NCBI GenBank assembly: GCA_037957365.1
Contig: JARHVA010000592.1
Span: forward strand, 2,369,501 to 2,433,500
Reading direction: 5' to 3'
Origin: Torreya grandis
Lineage: Eukaryota; Streptophyta; Pinopsida; Cupressales; Taxaceae
Length of the DNA stretch: 64,000 bases
Shown here piece after piece: positions 1 to 8,805 of this stretch (its first letter is position 1; every line of letters begins with the position of its first letter). The translations under genes and the position numbers were made by a program. Below the pieces are notes generated by a model. That model did not search any database, was not told the DNA's origin, and saw only the letters and a list, made by a program, of their open reading frames with translations.

Positions 1-19
1 CATGGTAACCCGATCGGCC

Positions 20-640
20 TTAGCACTCAGATGTGCTCATAGGCCTAGTAGTGTAGAACAAACCAATGCTAATGTCATACCTCTTGTGAACTCTGAAGCC
101 CCACATCTCCCTGTATATTTGAACAAGTAACATAGGTACCCATCTAAACACTATGCATCCCAACAACATCTTGACCAACACCCCTAACAATAGATAGGGA
201 AACCTCCTGCTACTTGAATCTGGAAGGGCAAAGCATGAAATTGCCATCATCATCATAGTCATCAGTCTCATCTCACTCACCCTCTAATAGAGTGTAGAGT
301 AGCTGAAACCCCCAGTATGCCACCTGACATGATCATGGTCATCTCCATACATTAGCTTTAATAACTCTTCCCACTTAATTTGATATATCAGATTGCCTTG
401 AAGGGGCAACTATGTGATCTTGTGCACATCTTTTGACAATATAGTCATCTCACCAGTAGGTAGTAGGAAGGTGTTTATGGCCATATCCCATCTCTCAATG
501 AGGGCCATGATCATTGCCACATCTCATGGCATTGACCTCCTCCATATGTGCCTAATCCGATGGGGTCATCCCTTGGTGGATCTCCATGAAGATGCGAGGT
601 ACCCAATCTTGCATCTGAATCTATTCTTGGGCCTATAAAG
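20..640 (-). pseudogene. Antisense plant mobile domain (PMD, aminotransferase-like) pseudogene
   Basis: One minus-strand frame runs for about 200 codons with only four internal stops (TGA, TGA, TAG, TAG) and no frameshift, ending in TAA at 20-22. Its middle part (about 390-510) reads ALIERWD...NTFLLPTGEMTIL.KDV, followed by LPLQG after one stop. This is the signature of the plant mobile domain: an ALVERWRPETNTFHLPHGEMT-like block leading into a GLP-like turn. The C-terminal half is rich in Leu and Trp, as in that family. PMD proteins occur as host genes (MAIN/MAIL type) and as passengers of plant transposons. Antisense extra ORFs between pol and the 3' LTR, some PMD-like, are known in Tat-type Gypsy elements. 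The PPT and plus-strand LTR at 2420-2434 place this frame in just such a position. The N-terminus is not defined, and the molecular role of PMD is not established. Confidence 0.6.
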
Positions 641-999
641 TTCATTAGAAGACACATTTAGTTTCCTTTACTATTGTTGTCTACAAACTTAACCACTAAT
701 ACCCACCTCTCCTACACTATCCTATTTTTTATACCCAAATCAAATGTTACCTATACCTTAAATGAGACCCAATCCCCATCATTTCCACTAACAAAATTAA
801 TAGATGAAGAACTACCATAACCAATCTCACCCTCTTTTACACCTACCTGACTTTACCCGTCTAACCATTTCTTAACCTCCTATGCTCAATACCTAAAACT
901 TGCTTCCTACACCAAACACTTACCCTATCTCATTTTTTATATGATCAATCATTATGTATATAACCTTTTTAAACCCTTAACCTTCCATTTTTACTACTT

Positions 1000-1697
1000 T
1001 ACTTGACTGTCGATGGTTATGGTGACTATCGATGGTCAAGTGTCTATCTCCTTACAGATGTTGACTATTGACTATCAGTCCTAATCATCAACGATCACTA
1101 TAGGTGTTCTGCAAGTGAAACACCCAAAACGTAATCTACCCAAAATTCACCCACACCCAATATATTAGTGTCAATTTGGCCTCTATCCCACCCCTACCTA
1201 ACCTACCCTTTCCTAATTACCACATTAACAAAAAAATTTAACCCAACAAACCAAAAACCCTAATACCTAGCGCACAACACAAAACCCTTCCACCACATCC
1301 ATAACACAACACTACACTATCACTTTGAATGTAATACATATTACAAACTACCTCTACCAATTGAAGACACCACCTACCTCATTACTTGACCATCATCAAA
1401 GAGGAATCAAGGGACCCATTGTTCATCCTCATCCACATCCACGCACACCATGCATCCTCATTAGTCTACTCAGTCCGCTCATCCACCTTAGCAATCAATC
1501 ACTTACTCAACAATCACTATCTGCAAGTTCACCCAATATGAGAAACAACAAGAGTTTCATAGTTCAAATATGCAAATGAGTCCAAATAATTCACTTTTTT
1601 ACTTTTTGACCACTATAGTTTTAGGGTTTTGCACCTTGACCATTGATGGTCGGGGTGACCGTCGACTGTTGCCATTCAACCCCCTGACTATCGATGG
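1000..1697. repeat. Clustered GACCATCGATGGTC-type palindromes (first group)
   Basis: Variants of the self-complementary motif GACCATCGATGGTC recur here: GACTGTCGATGGTT and GACTATCGATGGTC near 1005-1045, then GACCATTGATGGTC, GACCGTCGACTG and GACTATCGATGGTT at about 1640-1697. Each copy differs by one to three transitions. Related motifs recur in the LTR that follows (2587-2632 and 3166-3270). They look like derivatives of one short inverted sequence that has multiplied locally. No function can be read from them. Confidence 0.6.
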
Positions 1698-2391
1698 TTA
1701 GGTTGTGTCACTTTTTTCCTTTTGCCTCAAGCAAGAAAACTTTCAACCTAATCTTATCAAATCACCCACCCATGGAGACTACCTTCTCCACCTATCTCAT
1801 CACCTCGCCATTAGTCCATTTCAGCCCAACTAGTGTGTATTTTATGATGACTTTTGCCTGGTCCTTTTGACCATATCGATAATAATTACCATGTTGACCA
1901 CTTTTTGAACTTGCACCACCTCACACATACCAGACCCACTTGGTGTCTTCTAAGGAGCACTTCCTACCTCAGATAACTATGACTTCACTTGCCCATTTTG
2001 TGTTTTTCTCAAGTACTTCCTACCTTAGATACCCATAAAAACACAAACCTTGCCTAGGAGACTTACATTTATGAGTGTTCCCAATCGCCATGCCTAAATG
2101 CGGTTATGTGGTCTACTTGTCACTTGTCCTTCTAGTATTGACCTTAATTTTTACCAACTACAACAACCTAGTCAATACGTGATCTTGGATATCACACTTC
2201 TCATCGCACTTCATGCACACATTTGCACTTCAAGTGCCCAACTTATCATTCACCCATTTTTAGCATCAATTTACCAACTAATCAAACCTGCACCCAATTC
2301 TATTTTACCTCACTACCTCTTGGTTTGAGGGGGAACACCTCCTCCCATACTCAAGGCAACCTGACCTTCCACCCATAATCTATTTTTGTTT

Positions 2392-2415
2392 TGTAGCTTG
2401 TTGATACAAACTACA
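2392..2415 (+). other. Stem-loop just upstream of the PPT
   Basis: TGTAGCTTGT (2392-2401) pairs with ACAAACTACA (2406-2415) around a TGAT loop, with a single C.A mismatch that a G-to-A change would explain. It lies 4 bases before the purine tract. Similar hairpins occupy the same place at 16034-16052 and 40198-40218. Confidence 0.55.
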
Positions 2416-2419
2416 TAAT

Positions 2420-2433
2420 AAAAAGGGGAAAAA
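2420..2433 (+). other. Polypurine tract of Tat-like element
   Basis: The run AAAAAGGGGAAAAA directly precedes TGTAGACACTAG, the usual arrangement of a plus-strand primer (PPT) abutting the 3' LTR in plant Ty3/Gypsy elements. Confidence 0.8.
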
Positions 2434-2586
2434 TGTAGACACTAGAATTCTGTACATGATGGTTATGAATGTTTTAAACTCCCTAGACCACCTCAGGACC
2501 CCATTGGGCCCATCCTAGACCATTTGACCCCAAACCAGACCTAATGTTAGTTAGTTTAGCCTACTAGCTAAACCCACCTTTACCTT

Positions 2587-2632
2587 GGCTCTCGACTGTC
2601 GACAGTCACCTTAACCATCGATGGTCAGGTTC
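2587..2632. repeat. U3 palindromes TCGACTGTCGACAGTC and AACCATCGATGGTC
   Basis: Two self-complementary motifs lie side by side about 160-200 bp upstream of the LTR TATA box. This is where LTR enhancer elements usually lie, so they may have been protein-binding sites. That role is inferred from position only. Confidence 0.5.
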
Positions 2633-2785
2633 CACCATCTAAACCAACTTAACTCACCCTTCACTTTTGAATTTCTTTTTTATAATTATAATGTCTGATT
2701 TACGTGTGAGCCCATGCATGCATGAGTTATATTTAGATAACAAGTTGGACCCCTTATGAACATCTTGTTGCGCCTTTCTTTCCTT

Positions 2786-2795
2786 GTATATAAGA
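2786..2795 (+). promoter_or_regulatory. LTR TATA box
   Basis: GTATATAAGA lies 352 bp into the LTR and is followed by a purine-rich leader (GAGAGGAGTAGGAGG), a typical U3/R junction layout. Confidence 0.6.
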
Positions 2796-3165
2796 AGAGA
2801 GGAGTAGGAGGTGAAAAGGGATCCATCGACAACTATCAAGAGCTTTTTCATCTATAACTTATTTTGCATGTGTTCTTCTAACAATCCAATGATTTAACCA
2901 TCACATTAGAGAGTTGGCTGGCCACCACCCTTTGATCGACAACAAATTATTATTACTTTGCTAAAATCATGTCAGACTCTACCAATGAGTCAATTGCCTC
3001 AACCACTCATCTGACCAACCTCTATCAAGCTAATTATTTGCTTTCCACTATTCAATTACTTTACTTGTATTTCATAATCAACCCAGCATAAACCCATCTC
3101 CTAGAATTGCCTTTTGTGATCTTATCAATCTAACTTTTTATAACCTAAACCCAACACATAGTAAC

Positions 3166-3275
3166 CGTCAATGGTCAGCTTGACCACCAATGGTCTATCC
3201 AATCACCGAAGGTTGTGCCAACCACTAATGGTTACCTCAACCACCGATGGTCACCTCAACCATCGATAGTCATTA
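3166..3275. repeat. Clustered GACCATCGATGGTC-type palindromes (second group)
   Basis: At least six degenerate copies follow at short intervals: GTCAATGGTC, GACCACCAATGGTC, CACCGAAGGT, ACCACTAATGGT, CACCGATGGTC and ACCATCGATAGTC. The spacing is 15-25 bp. This is a small degenerate tandem array of one palindromic unit. Confidence 0.6.
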
Positions 3276-3700
3276 TGGTAGGAAATAACAACAAACTATT
3301 TTCACCCATTTACCTATAACCAAATCCAATTTTCTTTTTATCTTCCTATTCACAAACCCCCAACCTATTTTTTGAAGCACACCTAACTTGTTTAACATTA
3401 GTATTGACGCAATTATTGCTATATTAGTCATTTTAGTCTATTTTCATTTATCAAGCATTTCTTGTATTTGATTTCAATAGCTTTTGACTATTGACGCAAG
3501 TACTTTATCTTCTATTTTCTAGACTTAATTATTTAAAATGTGTGGATTGATAGCCCAAGAGGAAACTCTTGCTTTCGAGATCTAGCTAGCACTAGGCAAT
3601 CCACCCAATTATCTATCTAACCAACCATTTACTTTAGTGTTGTCTTATTTGCAGGCCATCCTCCCAAGCTAAAGAGGATCTCTTCACAATCATCTGATTC

Positions 3701-3989
3701 AATGCACACACAACTAAACAGGTTTTTCAACCATACACATATTTTGTTTCTTCTTCTTCCTTTCTCAAAATATAAGCTAAAATTCTATGAAACACCTATG
3801 GAAACTGGATGTGTCTATGTTCTACTATATTTTTTCAAGAGATATGTGTTAATTTTTTATAGTTTGGATAATTGTGTCTATGTCTATAAGTGGCTTCTAT
3901 GTATTTAGATACCATATGACATGTGCAAATAACTTTACTCTCTTTTTTTCGCTCAAAACCACAGTTTGTGCTCTTGAAACCAATGTGAG
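3701..3989. other. Unassigned AT-rich stretch
   Basis: T-rich sequence with no recognisable domain. The short open frame at 3702-3908 is low-complexity and I do not consider it a gene. Confidence 0.4.
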
Positions 3990-4760
3990 CTAGAAAAATG
4001 GGTTAGAAATGATGGGTTGAGCTAACTTTGACCACACCCTACCAAGTTGTTAAGCATTGTCTATGTTCTAATACTTTAAAGAAGCTTCAATCTACACATA
4101 GTTCTCCCACCTAGTTATGTGGGAAATCAGTGTCATACTAGCATGTTGTGCAATCCTATGTTTGGCTATCAACACTTGAAAACATGTGATTTTGACCCTA
4201 TAATGGTGTTCAGACTTATATCTGGGCTTTCACCTTTGAAGGTTTGAGATTTGTAAACTTTTAGAGTAGTTCCATTTAATATGTAGATGAATAATAGATG
4301 TGCTATTGATAAGTGTTAAATATGAATGTGTCTAGCCTTGATATGTGTAAATAAGAGACTCTTCAGGTAATTTCTCTCTAAATTTACATGAAAAATAGGT
4401 GGGATGACCCAAATGAAGGATTTAGATTTTGTAAAATAGTTGTTAGTGAAGACACAAACAAAGCCAACCAATGTAGATATCTATTACAAACAAACGTGCA
4501 TGGGTTTGACTAGAGGTGTCTAGGAGACATGAAACAATGATCTAAGATCAAGTGACAATATGAGTAAGATAATAAGTTGTTTAGGCAGAGACTACGAGAA
4601 TCCAGTATATGAATAATGAAATTTTGAGAAGGTTGGGCCCATAGATAAGTAAATGGCTATGAGAGACTGTGAACCATAGTCATTTATGCACATGTCATAT
4701 ATAAGGCTTAATAAAAAATGCACATTATTAAGGGTCTAATACCAAATTTTAGTGTCTATA
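3990..4760 (-). mobile_element. Old minus-strand LTR fragment (family Y)
   Basis: This stretch is diverged but alignable with 39440-40181. Both share blocks around CTACACATAGTTCTCCCA, TTCAACACTTG, AGGTAATTTCTC, GGATGACCC and GGCCCATA...AAGTA in the same order. On the minus strand it begins TATAGACACTAAAATTTGG at 4760, a TG-to-TA decayed form of the TGTAGACA start of the other copy. No PPT is visible to its right, so it could be a 5' or solo LTR. The inner boundary is not determined. Confidence 0.45.
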
Positions 4761-4769
4761 ATTCCAAGA

Positions 4770-4990
4770 ACATTATCTTTGACTTGGTGCCAGAATAATC
4801 AACGTTTTTTAGATTAGTATCAAAATAATCAACCTTTTTTTTCGTTGAGTGCCAAGGACACATTTTTCAACTTAGTGTGAGAATAATCAAAAAAATTAGC
4901 TTAGTGCCAAAGACAACTTCTTTGGTTTTGTGCCAAGATAATCTACTTTTTGTGACTTAATGCCAAAGATTGAGGTGTTTGTGTAGGACT
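4770..4990. repeat. Degenerate ~40-bp minisatellite
   Basis: Five or so imperfect copies of a unit like TTAGTGCCAAAGATAATCAA followed by a T-rich tail occur in tandem (about 4780, 4815, 4850, 4900 and 4945). They diverge by substitutions and small indels. Confidence 0.55.
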
Positions 4991-5364
4991 TTATCCCATC
5001 ATCATCCCTTTTATTTTAGGTATCTCCAATATTTGTACCATAATAGATGACATAATAAGTGTGACATAACATCATTCTCACCAATCGAATTACAACCCTA
5101 TTGATTCTATGGGATATTTTTGGATAAGTTGTTTATTTTAAAAACTAGTTCATATATCTTAAACATATATATATATAAAACACAACACCTTCTTCAACTT
5201 AATCCAATAATAATCAACATTTTTTAAATTAGTGACAAGGATTGAGGGGTTTTCCTAAGACTTGAACCCAACATCCCTTTTATTTTAGGTTCCTCTAGAG
5301 ATTTGTACCTTGGTGGTGGTATATCATGTGTGACATATCATCATCCTCACCAATTGGAATATAA
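4955..5364. repeat. Duplicated ~300-bp unit, the second copy interrupted by a retroelement
   Basis: The stretch from about 4965 to 5195 resembles 5240-5364 continued at 7503-7600. Shared blocks are GATTGAGG-GTTT, CATCCCTTTTATTTTAGGT, TTTGTACC, TGTGACATA, CTCACCAAT, and on the far side TTTTAAAA-CTA and ATATCTTAAA-ATAT. The second copy is split by the compact Copia element, so copy 1 shows the empty site. Confidence 0.6.
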
Positions 5365-5426
5365 TGTTAGGGTGTGGAGCTAAAAGCTTCACCTTAAGGC
5401 AAACAGGGAGGATTTCTGAGCATGAC

Positions 5427-5545
5427 AGTCGTCGGTGTCGGCAGGCCACAACTGATGTCGGTCAGGGATCAATGTTCAGCAATCGACATCAGCATGGATC
5501 GGCCGGCGTCGGTCACCTCCAGTCAGACAGGGACCGACGTCGGTC
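5427..5545. promoter_or_regulatory. U3 array of GACGTCGG-type repeats
   Basis: About five copies of a CG-rich motif around CGRYGTCGG appear within 120 bp. They end in the perfect 14-bp palindrome GACCGACGTCGGTC (5532-5545), with an ACGT core like plant bZIP sites. The 3' LTR has the same array, its palindrome at 6748-6761. Position and symmetry suggest transcription-factor binding; this is inference. Many LTR-LTR differences fall in these CG sites. Confidence 0.55.
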
Positions 5546-5663
5546 GCCTGTGGCAGTTCCAAAACTGTTGTTGACGAACAGTCAGTTAAGTGAACGTGTT
5601 GTTTGCATGATGAAGACCAGTTAGAGTCTTGAGCCGCAAGTCTAATCATTGTATGCATGAGAT

Positions 5664-5673
5664 CTATATAATA
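5664..5673 (+). promoter_or_regulatory. LTR TATA box (second copy at 6879-6888)
   Basis: CTATATAATA lies 300 bp into the LTR, in the sequence GAGATCTATATAATAGAC, and is conserved in both LTRs. Confidence 0.7.
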
Positions 5674-6285
5674 GACTATGGGTTGTATTGTTAAGTGGAG
5701 AACTTGAAGAACTATGTAGAACTTGAGAGTTCTTCCCCTGGAAGAGCATGTTCTTCCAGGTATGTAAGATCAGGGTTGGTCTGCAGGGGGTTGCTAGATC
5801 ATGGAAGAGATCTACATGTGATAAGTAAGATCAGGTTGGTCTGCAGGGATGTGTGTATGCGAGGGTCAAAAGGAGATCAGTGGGGGAACAAGATCCAAGG
5901 TGACAGTAATACATCAAGGAGCAGGATCATGGTGAGATCTGCTTGGAGTACCGGTTCGTACTCGATTATACAAGTGTACAATGAGGTGAACAACAGCTTG
6001 TGTTAGCTGTGTGTTGTGACCTAGTGAGAGAAGATTACTCTTGAGGGAAGATTACTGTAAGCCCACGAAGTGGAAGAAAGAGTGTGATCTCTTTGTTGTA
6101 ATTTCCTTCTATAATGAGTTGAATACAATAGTGTATTGCCTCTCACATTTGTGTGTTTTTTCATTGATAATTACTTGTTCTTCTGTGTAATTTCGCATGT
6201 TTAATTGCTTATACATTGGTAATCATATGTGCTCTTAAATCTAACAAGTTGTGTCAGAGCTTTGGGGAACTTCGGTCCTGTCAAT

Positions 6286-6297
6286 TGGTATCAGAGC
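6286..6297 (+). other. Primer binding site for initiator-Met tRNA
   Basis: TGGTATCAGAGC, the standard complement to the 3' end of plant initiator-Met tRNA, starts three bases after the CA end of the LTR. Confidence 0.95.
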
Positions 6298-6405
6298 GAG
6301 GTTGGACGTTCTCAGAGCGAGTTTGACTAACAGATGGCCTAGATCTGGTTAGTGGTTTTTATTACAGGTTACTCACAGGGGTTTCTGTTTGAGTGGGAGT
6401 ATAGC

Positions 6406-6498
6406 AATGGCAGAAGAAGGTAAGCTGAGAATGAAAAAATTCAGGCACATGATTAACACCACAAGGAGTGTGGTGGGTAGTCTTCAGGATTCATCTTG
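6406..6498 (+). pseudogene. Copia gag N-terminal remnant (30 codons)
   Basis: ATG at 6406 opens MAEEGKLRMKKF, matching the usual start of plant Copia gag proteins (M-x-E-x-GKLR-x-x-KFDG). The frame closes at a TGA after 30 codons, and gag-pol is then deleted up to about 80 bp before the PPT. This shows the parent was a normal coding Copia element. The peptide is unlikely to act as gag. Confidence 0.7.
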
Positions 6499-6568
6499 AA
6501 GAGGAATACAAGCCAGGATGCAGATTAGACAAAGTACTGGTATAGGTACAGGTGTAGCTGTTTATCTC

Positions 6569-6580
6569 CAAGTGGGAGAT
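6569..6580 (+). other. Copia-type polypurine tract
   Basis: CAAGTGGGAGAT lies directly before the TGTTAGGG of the 3' LTR, the typical PPT of plant Copia elements. Confidence 0.92.
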
Positions 6581-7502
6581 TGTTAGGGTGTGGAGCTAAA
6601 AGCTTCATCTTAAGGCAAATAGGGAGGATTTATGAGCATGACAGTCACCGGTGTCGATAGGCCACAACCGACATCGGTCAGGGATCAATGTTTAGCAACT
6701 GACATCGACATGGATCGGCCGGTGTCGATCACCTCCAGTCAGACAGGGACCGACGTCGGTCGCCTATGGCGGTTCCAGAATTGCTGTTGACGAACAGTCA
6801 GTTAAGTGAACGCATTATTTGCATGATGAAGACTAGTTAGAGTCTTGAGTCGCAAGTCTAATCATTGTATGCATGAGATCTATATAATAGACTCATGGGC
6901 TGTATTGTTAAGTGGAGAACTTGAAGAACTATGTAGAACTTGGAGAGTTCTTCCCCTTGAAGAGCATGTTCTTCCAGGTATGTAAGATCAGGGTTGGTCA
7001 GTAGGGGGTTGCTAGATCATGGAGGAGATCTACATGTGATAAGTAAGATCAGGTTGGTCTACAGGGATGTGTGTATGCGAGGGTCAAAAGGAGATCGGCG
7101 GGGGAGCAAGATCCAAGGTGACAGTAATACATCAAGGAGCAGGATCATGGTGAGATCTACTTAGAGTACCGATTCGTACTTGATTGTACAGGCGTATAAT
7201 GAGGTGAACAACAGCTTGTGTTAGCTGTGTGTTGTGACCTAATGAGAGAAGATTACTCTTGAGGGAAGATTATTGTAAGCCCACGAAGTGGAAGAAAGAG
7301 TGTGATCTCTTTGTTGTAATTTCCTTCTATAATGAGTTGAATACAATAGTGTATTGCCTCTCACATTCTGTGTGTTTTCTCATTGATAGTTACTTGTTCT
7401 TCTGTGTAATTTCGCATGTTTAATTGCTTATACATTGGTAATCATATGTGCTCTTAAATCTGACAAGTTGTGTCAGAGCTTTGGGGAACTTCGGTCCTGT
7501 CA
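6581..7502 (+). mobile_element. 3' LTR of compact Copia element
   Basis: Full-length partner of 5365-6283. Most differences are C/T or G/A transitions (for example GTCGTCGGTGTCGGC versus GTCACCGGTGTCGAT), the expected mark of deamination of methylated CG and CHG sites after insertion. It is followed by the TATAA duplication. Confidence 0.93.
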
Positions 7503-7507
7503 TATAA

Positions 7508-8805
7508 TCCCATTAAATGGCCTATTTTTAGTAGGGTATTTCTTTTAAATACTAACGTAGATAACTTAAATATATTTATCTAAAAATGCTAAAATGAATC
7601 AAACTTGAGGTGGCTATCTTGGATTTTTATCACATAGTTTTGCCCATAGAAGGGTTTTATATTAATTAATGAATACATCACCTTCTACAAAATTTTTCCA
7701 TTAATTGGTGACATGTGGCCCCAATCTAGTTACACTATTGCATCAAGCTTAAGAAAAAAAATTGGGGAAAAAATGGGCTCCAAAATTTACTATATACCCA
7801 AGTTATCACAATTTTTCAATTATTTTCTCCAACTAAGAAGAACGTTGTCCTATAATGATCAAGTGGATGTCAAAATTAAGACTCGCTTCTCCCACCCTCC
7901 TTGTTTATCATTGTATATTGCACCTCTCAACATAGTTAGATTTGTCGATGACAAAGCCCCTCCCCTACCATACACTTCTCTCCCCTCCCCTTAAAGGGGA
8001 TCTTCATGGAATTTCACTGACGGTGTGTGATAAGATCCCAAAGTCAATCTTAGGGACTAAAATTTCATTTAATATTTTTATTAGGTGTAGGTAGTCTACA
8101 TCTTCACAAATATGTCTTTTTTATAGAGTCTCGCTTTAATACATTGTCTAAATCATAATACCTTTCGTGTAGGTTGGACCATAACCTAGGCAAGGAATTT
8201 TTCTACCTTATAATTGTTATAGATATGATTGTTATTCACCGAGATTTAGTTGTTAGCTTTATTATCCTTATGGCACTAACTAGGTGGCAACCCCATACAT
8301 GGTCTTACAAATTTACAAAGACCTATTTTTTTAGTAAATGGTGAAACATATTTTATCATAACTATTATAAATTATGGAAGCTTGAAATATCTACTTACCT
8401 ATTATATATTATGGAAACTTGAAATATCTATTTAATAAAGTCTCAAAAAAATCATGAAAATGATTGTTAATTTTTCATAAAAATAAAGATAGTTCCAATT
8501 AACTAGCATGGATTTTGGAAGCATGAAATCACTAATAATGAAATTCTTAAAAAAAAAAACTTTGATGAAAATGATTGTTAAGTATTCATAAAGATAAAGG
8601 TAGTTTTACTTAACTATTTGGATTGTAAAAGATTGAATTTTTTTTTTTAAATTTTATCAATAAAAAATCATAAAAATGATTTTTAAATTTTCATAAAAAT
8701 AATTATTGGTATTTTTTTTGCCAAACAAGATATTAATTTCTAGAGGCAAACCTATGAATTATATGAAAACTATATGTTTTCACCATAAAATTCACTCATC
8801 GTGTG
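7508..8805. other. AT-rich, gene-free stretch
   Basis: No domain is recognised. An open frame at 7713-7994 (93 codons) resembles nothing I know and has no supporting context. The part 8380-8720 is a degenerate tandem repeat listed separately. Confidence 0.5.
8380..8720. repeat. AT-rich tandem repeat, period ~105 bp, about three copies
   Basis: Units near 8440, 8548 and 8655 share AAATCATGAAAATGATTGTT...TTCATAAAAATAAAGATAGTT. The copies are diverged, and poly-A runs vary in length between them. Confidence 0.6.

Larger units (their letters stand above)
641..2419. other. Unassigned spacer upstream of a PPT/LTR, with palindromic motifs
   Basis: This C-rich, purine-poor stretch has no recognisable protein homology in any frame. 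By position it is the 3' internal spacer of the Tat-like element whose LTR starts at 2434. It contains recurrent variants of a 14-bp palindrome (see 1000-1100 and 1638-1697). The frames at 1325-1579 and 2098-2328 look like chance openings in low-complexity CA-rich DNA. Confidence 0.5.
2434..3700 (+). mobile_element. 3' LTR of a Tat-like Gypsy element (right end approximate)
   Basis: The LTR begins TGTAGACACTAGAATTCTG immediately after the PPT. It holds a TATA box at 2786-2795 and palindromic motifs at 2587-2632 (upstream of the TATA box) and 3166-3270 (downstream). The matching 5' LTR lies outside the window, so the 3' end and target duplication cannot be fixed. I place the end near 3700 only because composition changes there and related LTRs are about 1.3 kb long. 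Confidence 0.6.
5365..6283 (+). mobile_element. 5' LTR of compact Copia element
   Basis: Starts TGTTAGGGTGTGGAGC and ends CTTCGGTCCTGTCA, and is nearly identical to 6581-7502. U3 contains a row of GACGTCGG-type motifs (5427-5545). A TATA box at 5664-5673 is followed by R/U5 with an A/T-rich polyadenylation-like region (6100-6135). Confidence 0.93.
5360..7507 (+). mobile_element. Compact non-autonomous Copia retrotransposon (TRIM/SMART-like), complete
   Basis: The element spans 5365-7502 between perfect 5-bp duplications TATAA (5360-5364 and 7503-7507). It has two LTRs of 919 and 922 bp, each TG...CA, with only 297 bp between them. The inner region holds a tRNA-iMet PBS, a 30-codon remnant of the gag start and a Copia-type PPT. 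Almost all of gag-pol is missing, so it must have depended on an autonomous relative. The LTRs are longer than in classical TRIMs (usually a few hundred bp), so it is better seen as a deletion derivative of a Copia element with ~0.9-kb LTRs. Confidence 0.93.

Noticed and set aside
414..638. Plus-strand 74-codon frame
   Set aside because: It is the complement of the PMD pseudogene; the protein-like pattern is on the minus strand.
4720..5000. Possible CRISPR-like regular repeats
   Set aside because: The ~40-bp units are degenerate and directly adjoining without unique spacers, and the setting is a plant genome; this is a minisatellite.
5160..5180. Alternating AT tract as a possible promoter
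   Set aside because: Simple (TA)n microsatellite with no gene downstream.
5364..6006. Open frames of 60-103 codons at 5364-5624, 5476-5658 and 5695-6006
   Set aside because: They lie wholly within the LTR of the compact Copia element, and their content is explained by GC-rich LTR repeats.
7713..7994. 93-codon frame as a host gene exon
   Set aside because: No splice-site context, no recognised domain, and surrounded by AT-rich repeat DNA.
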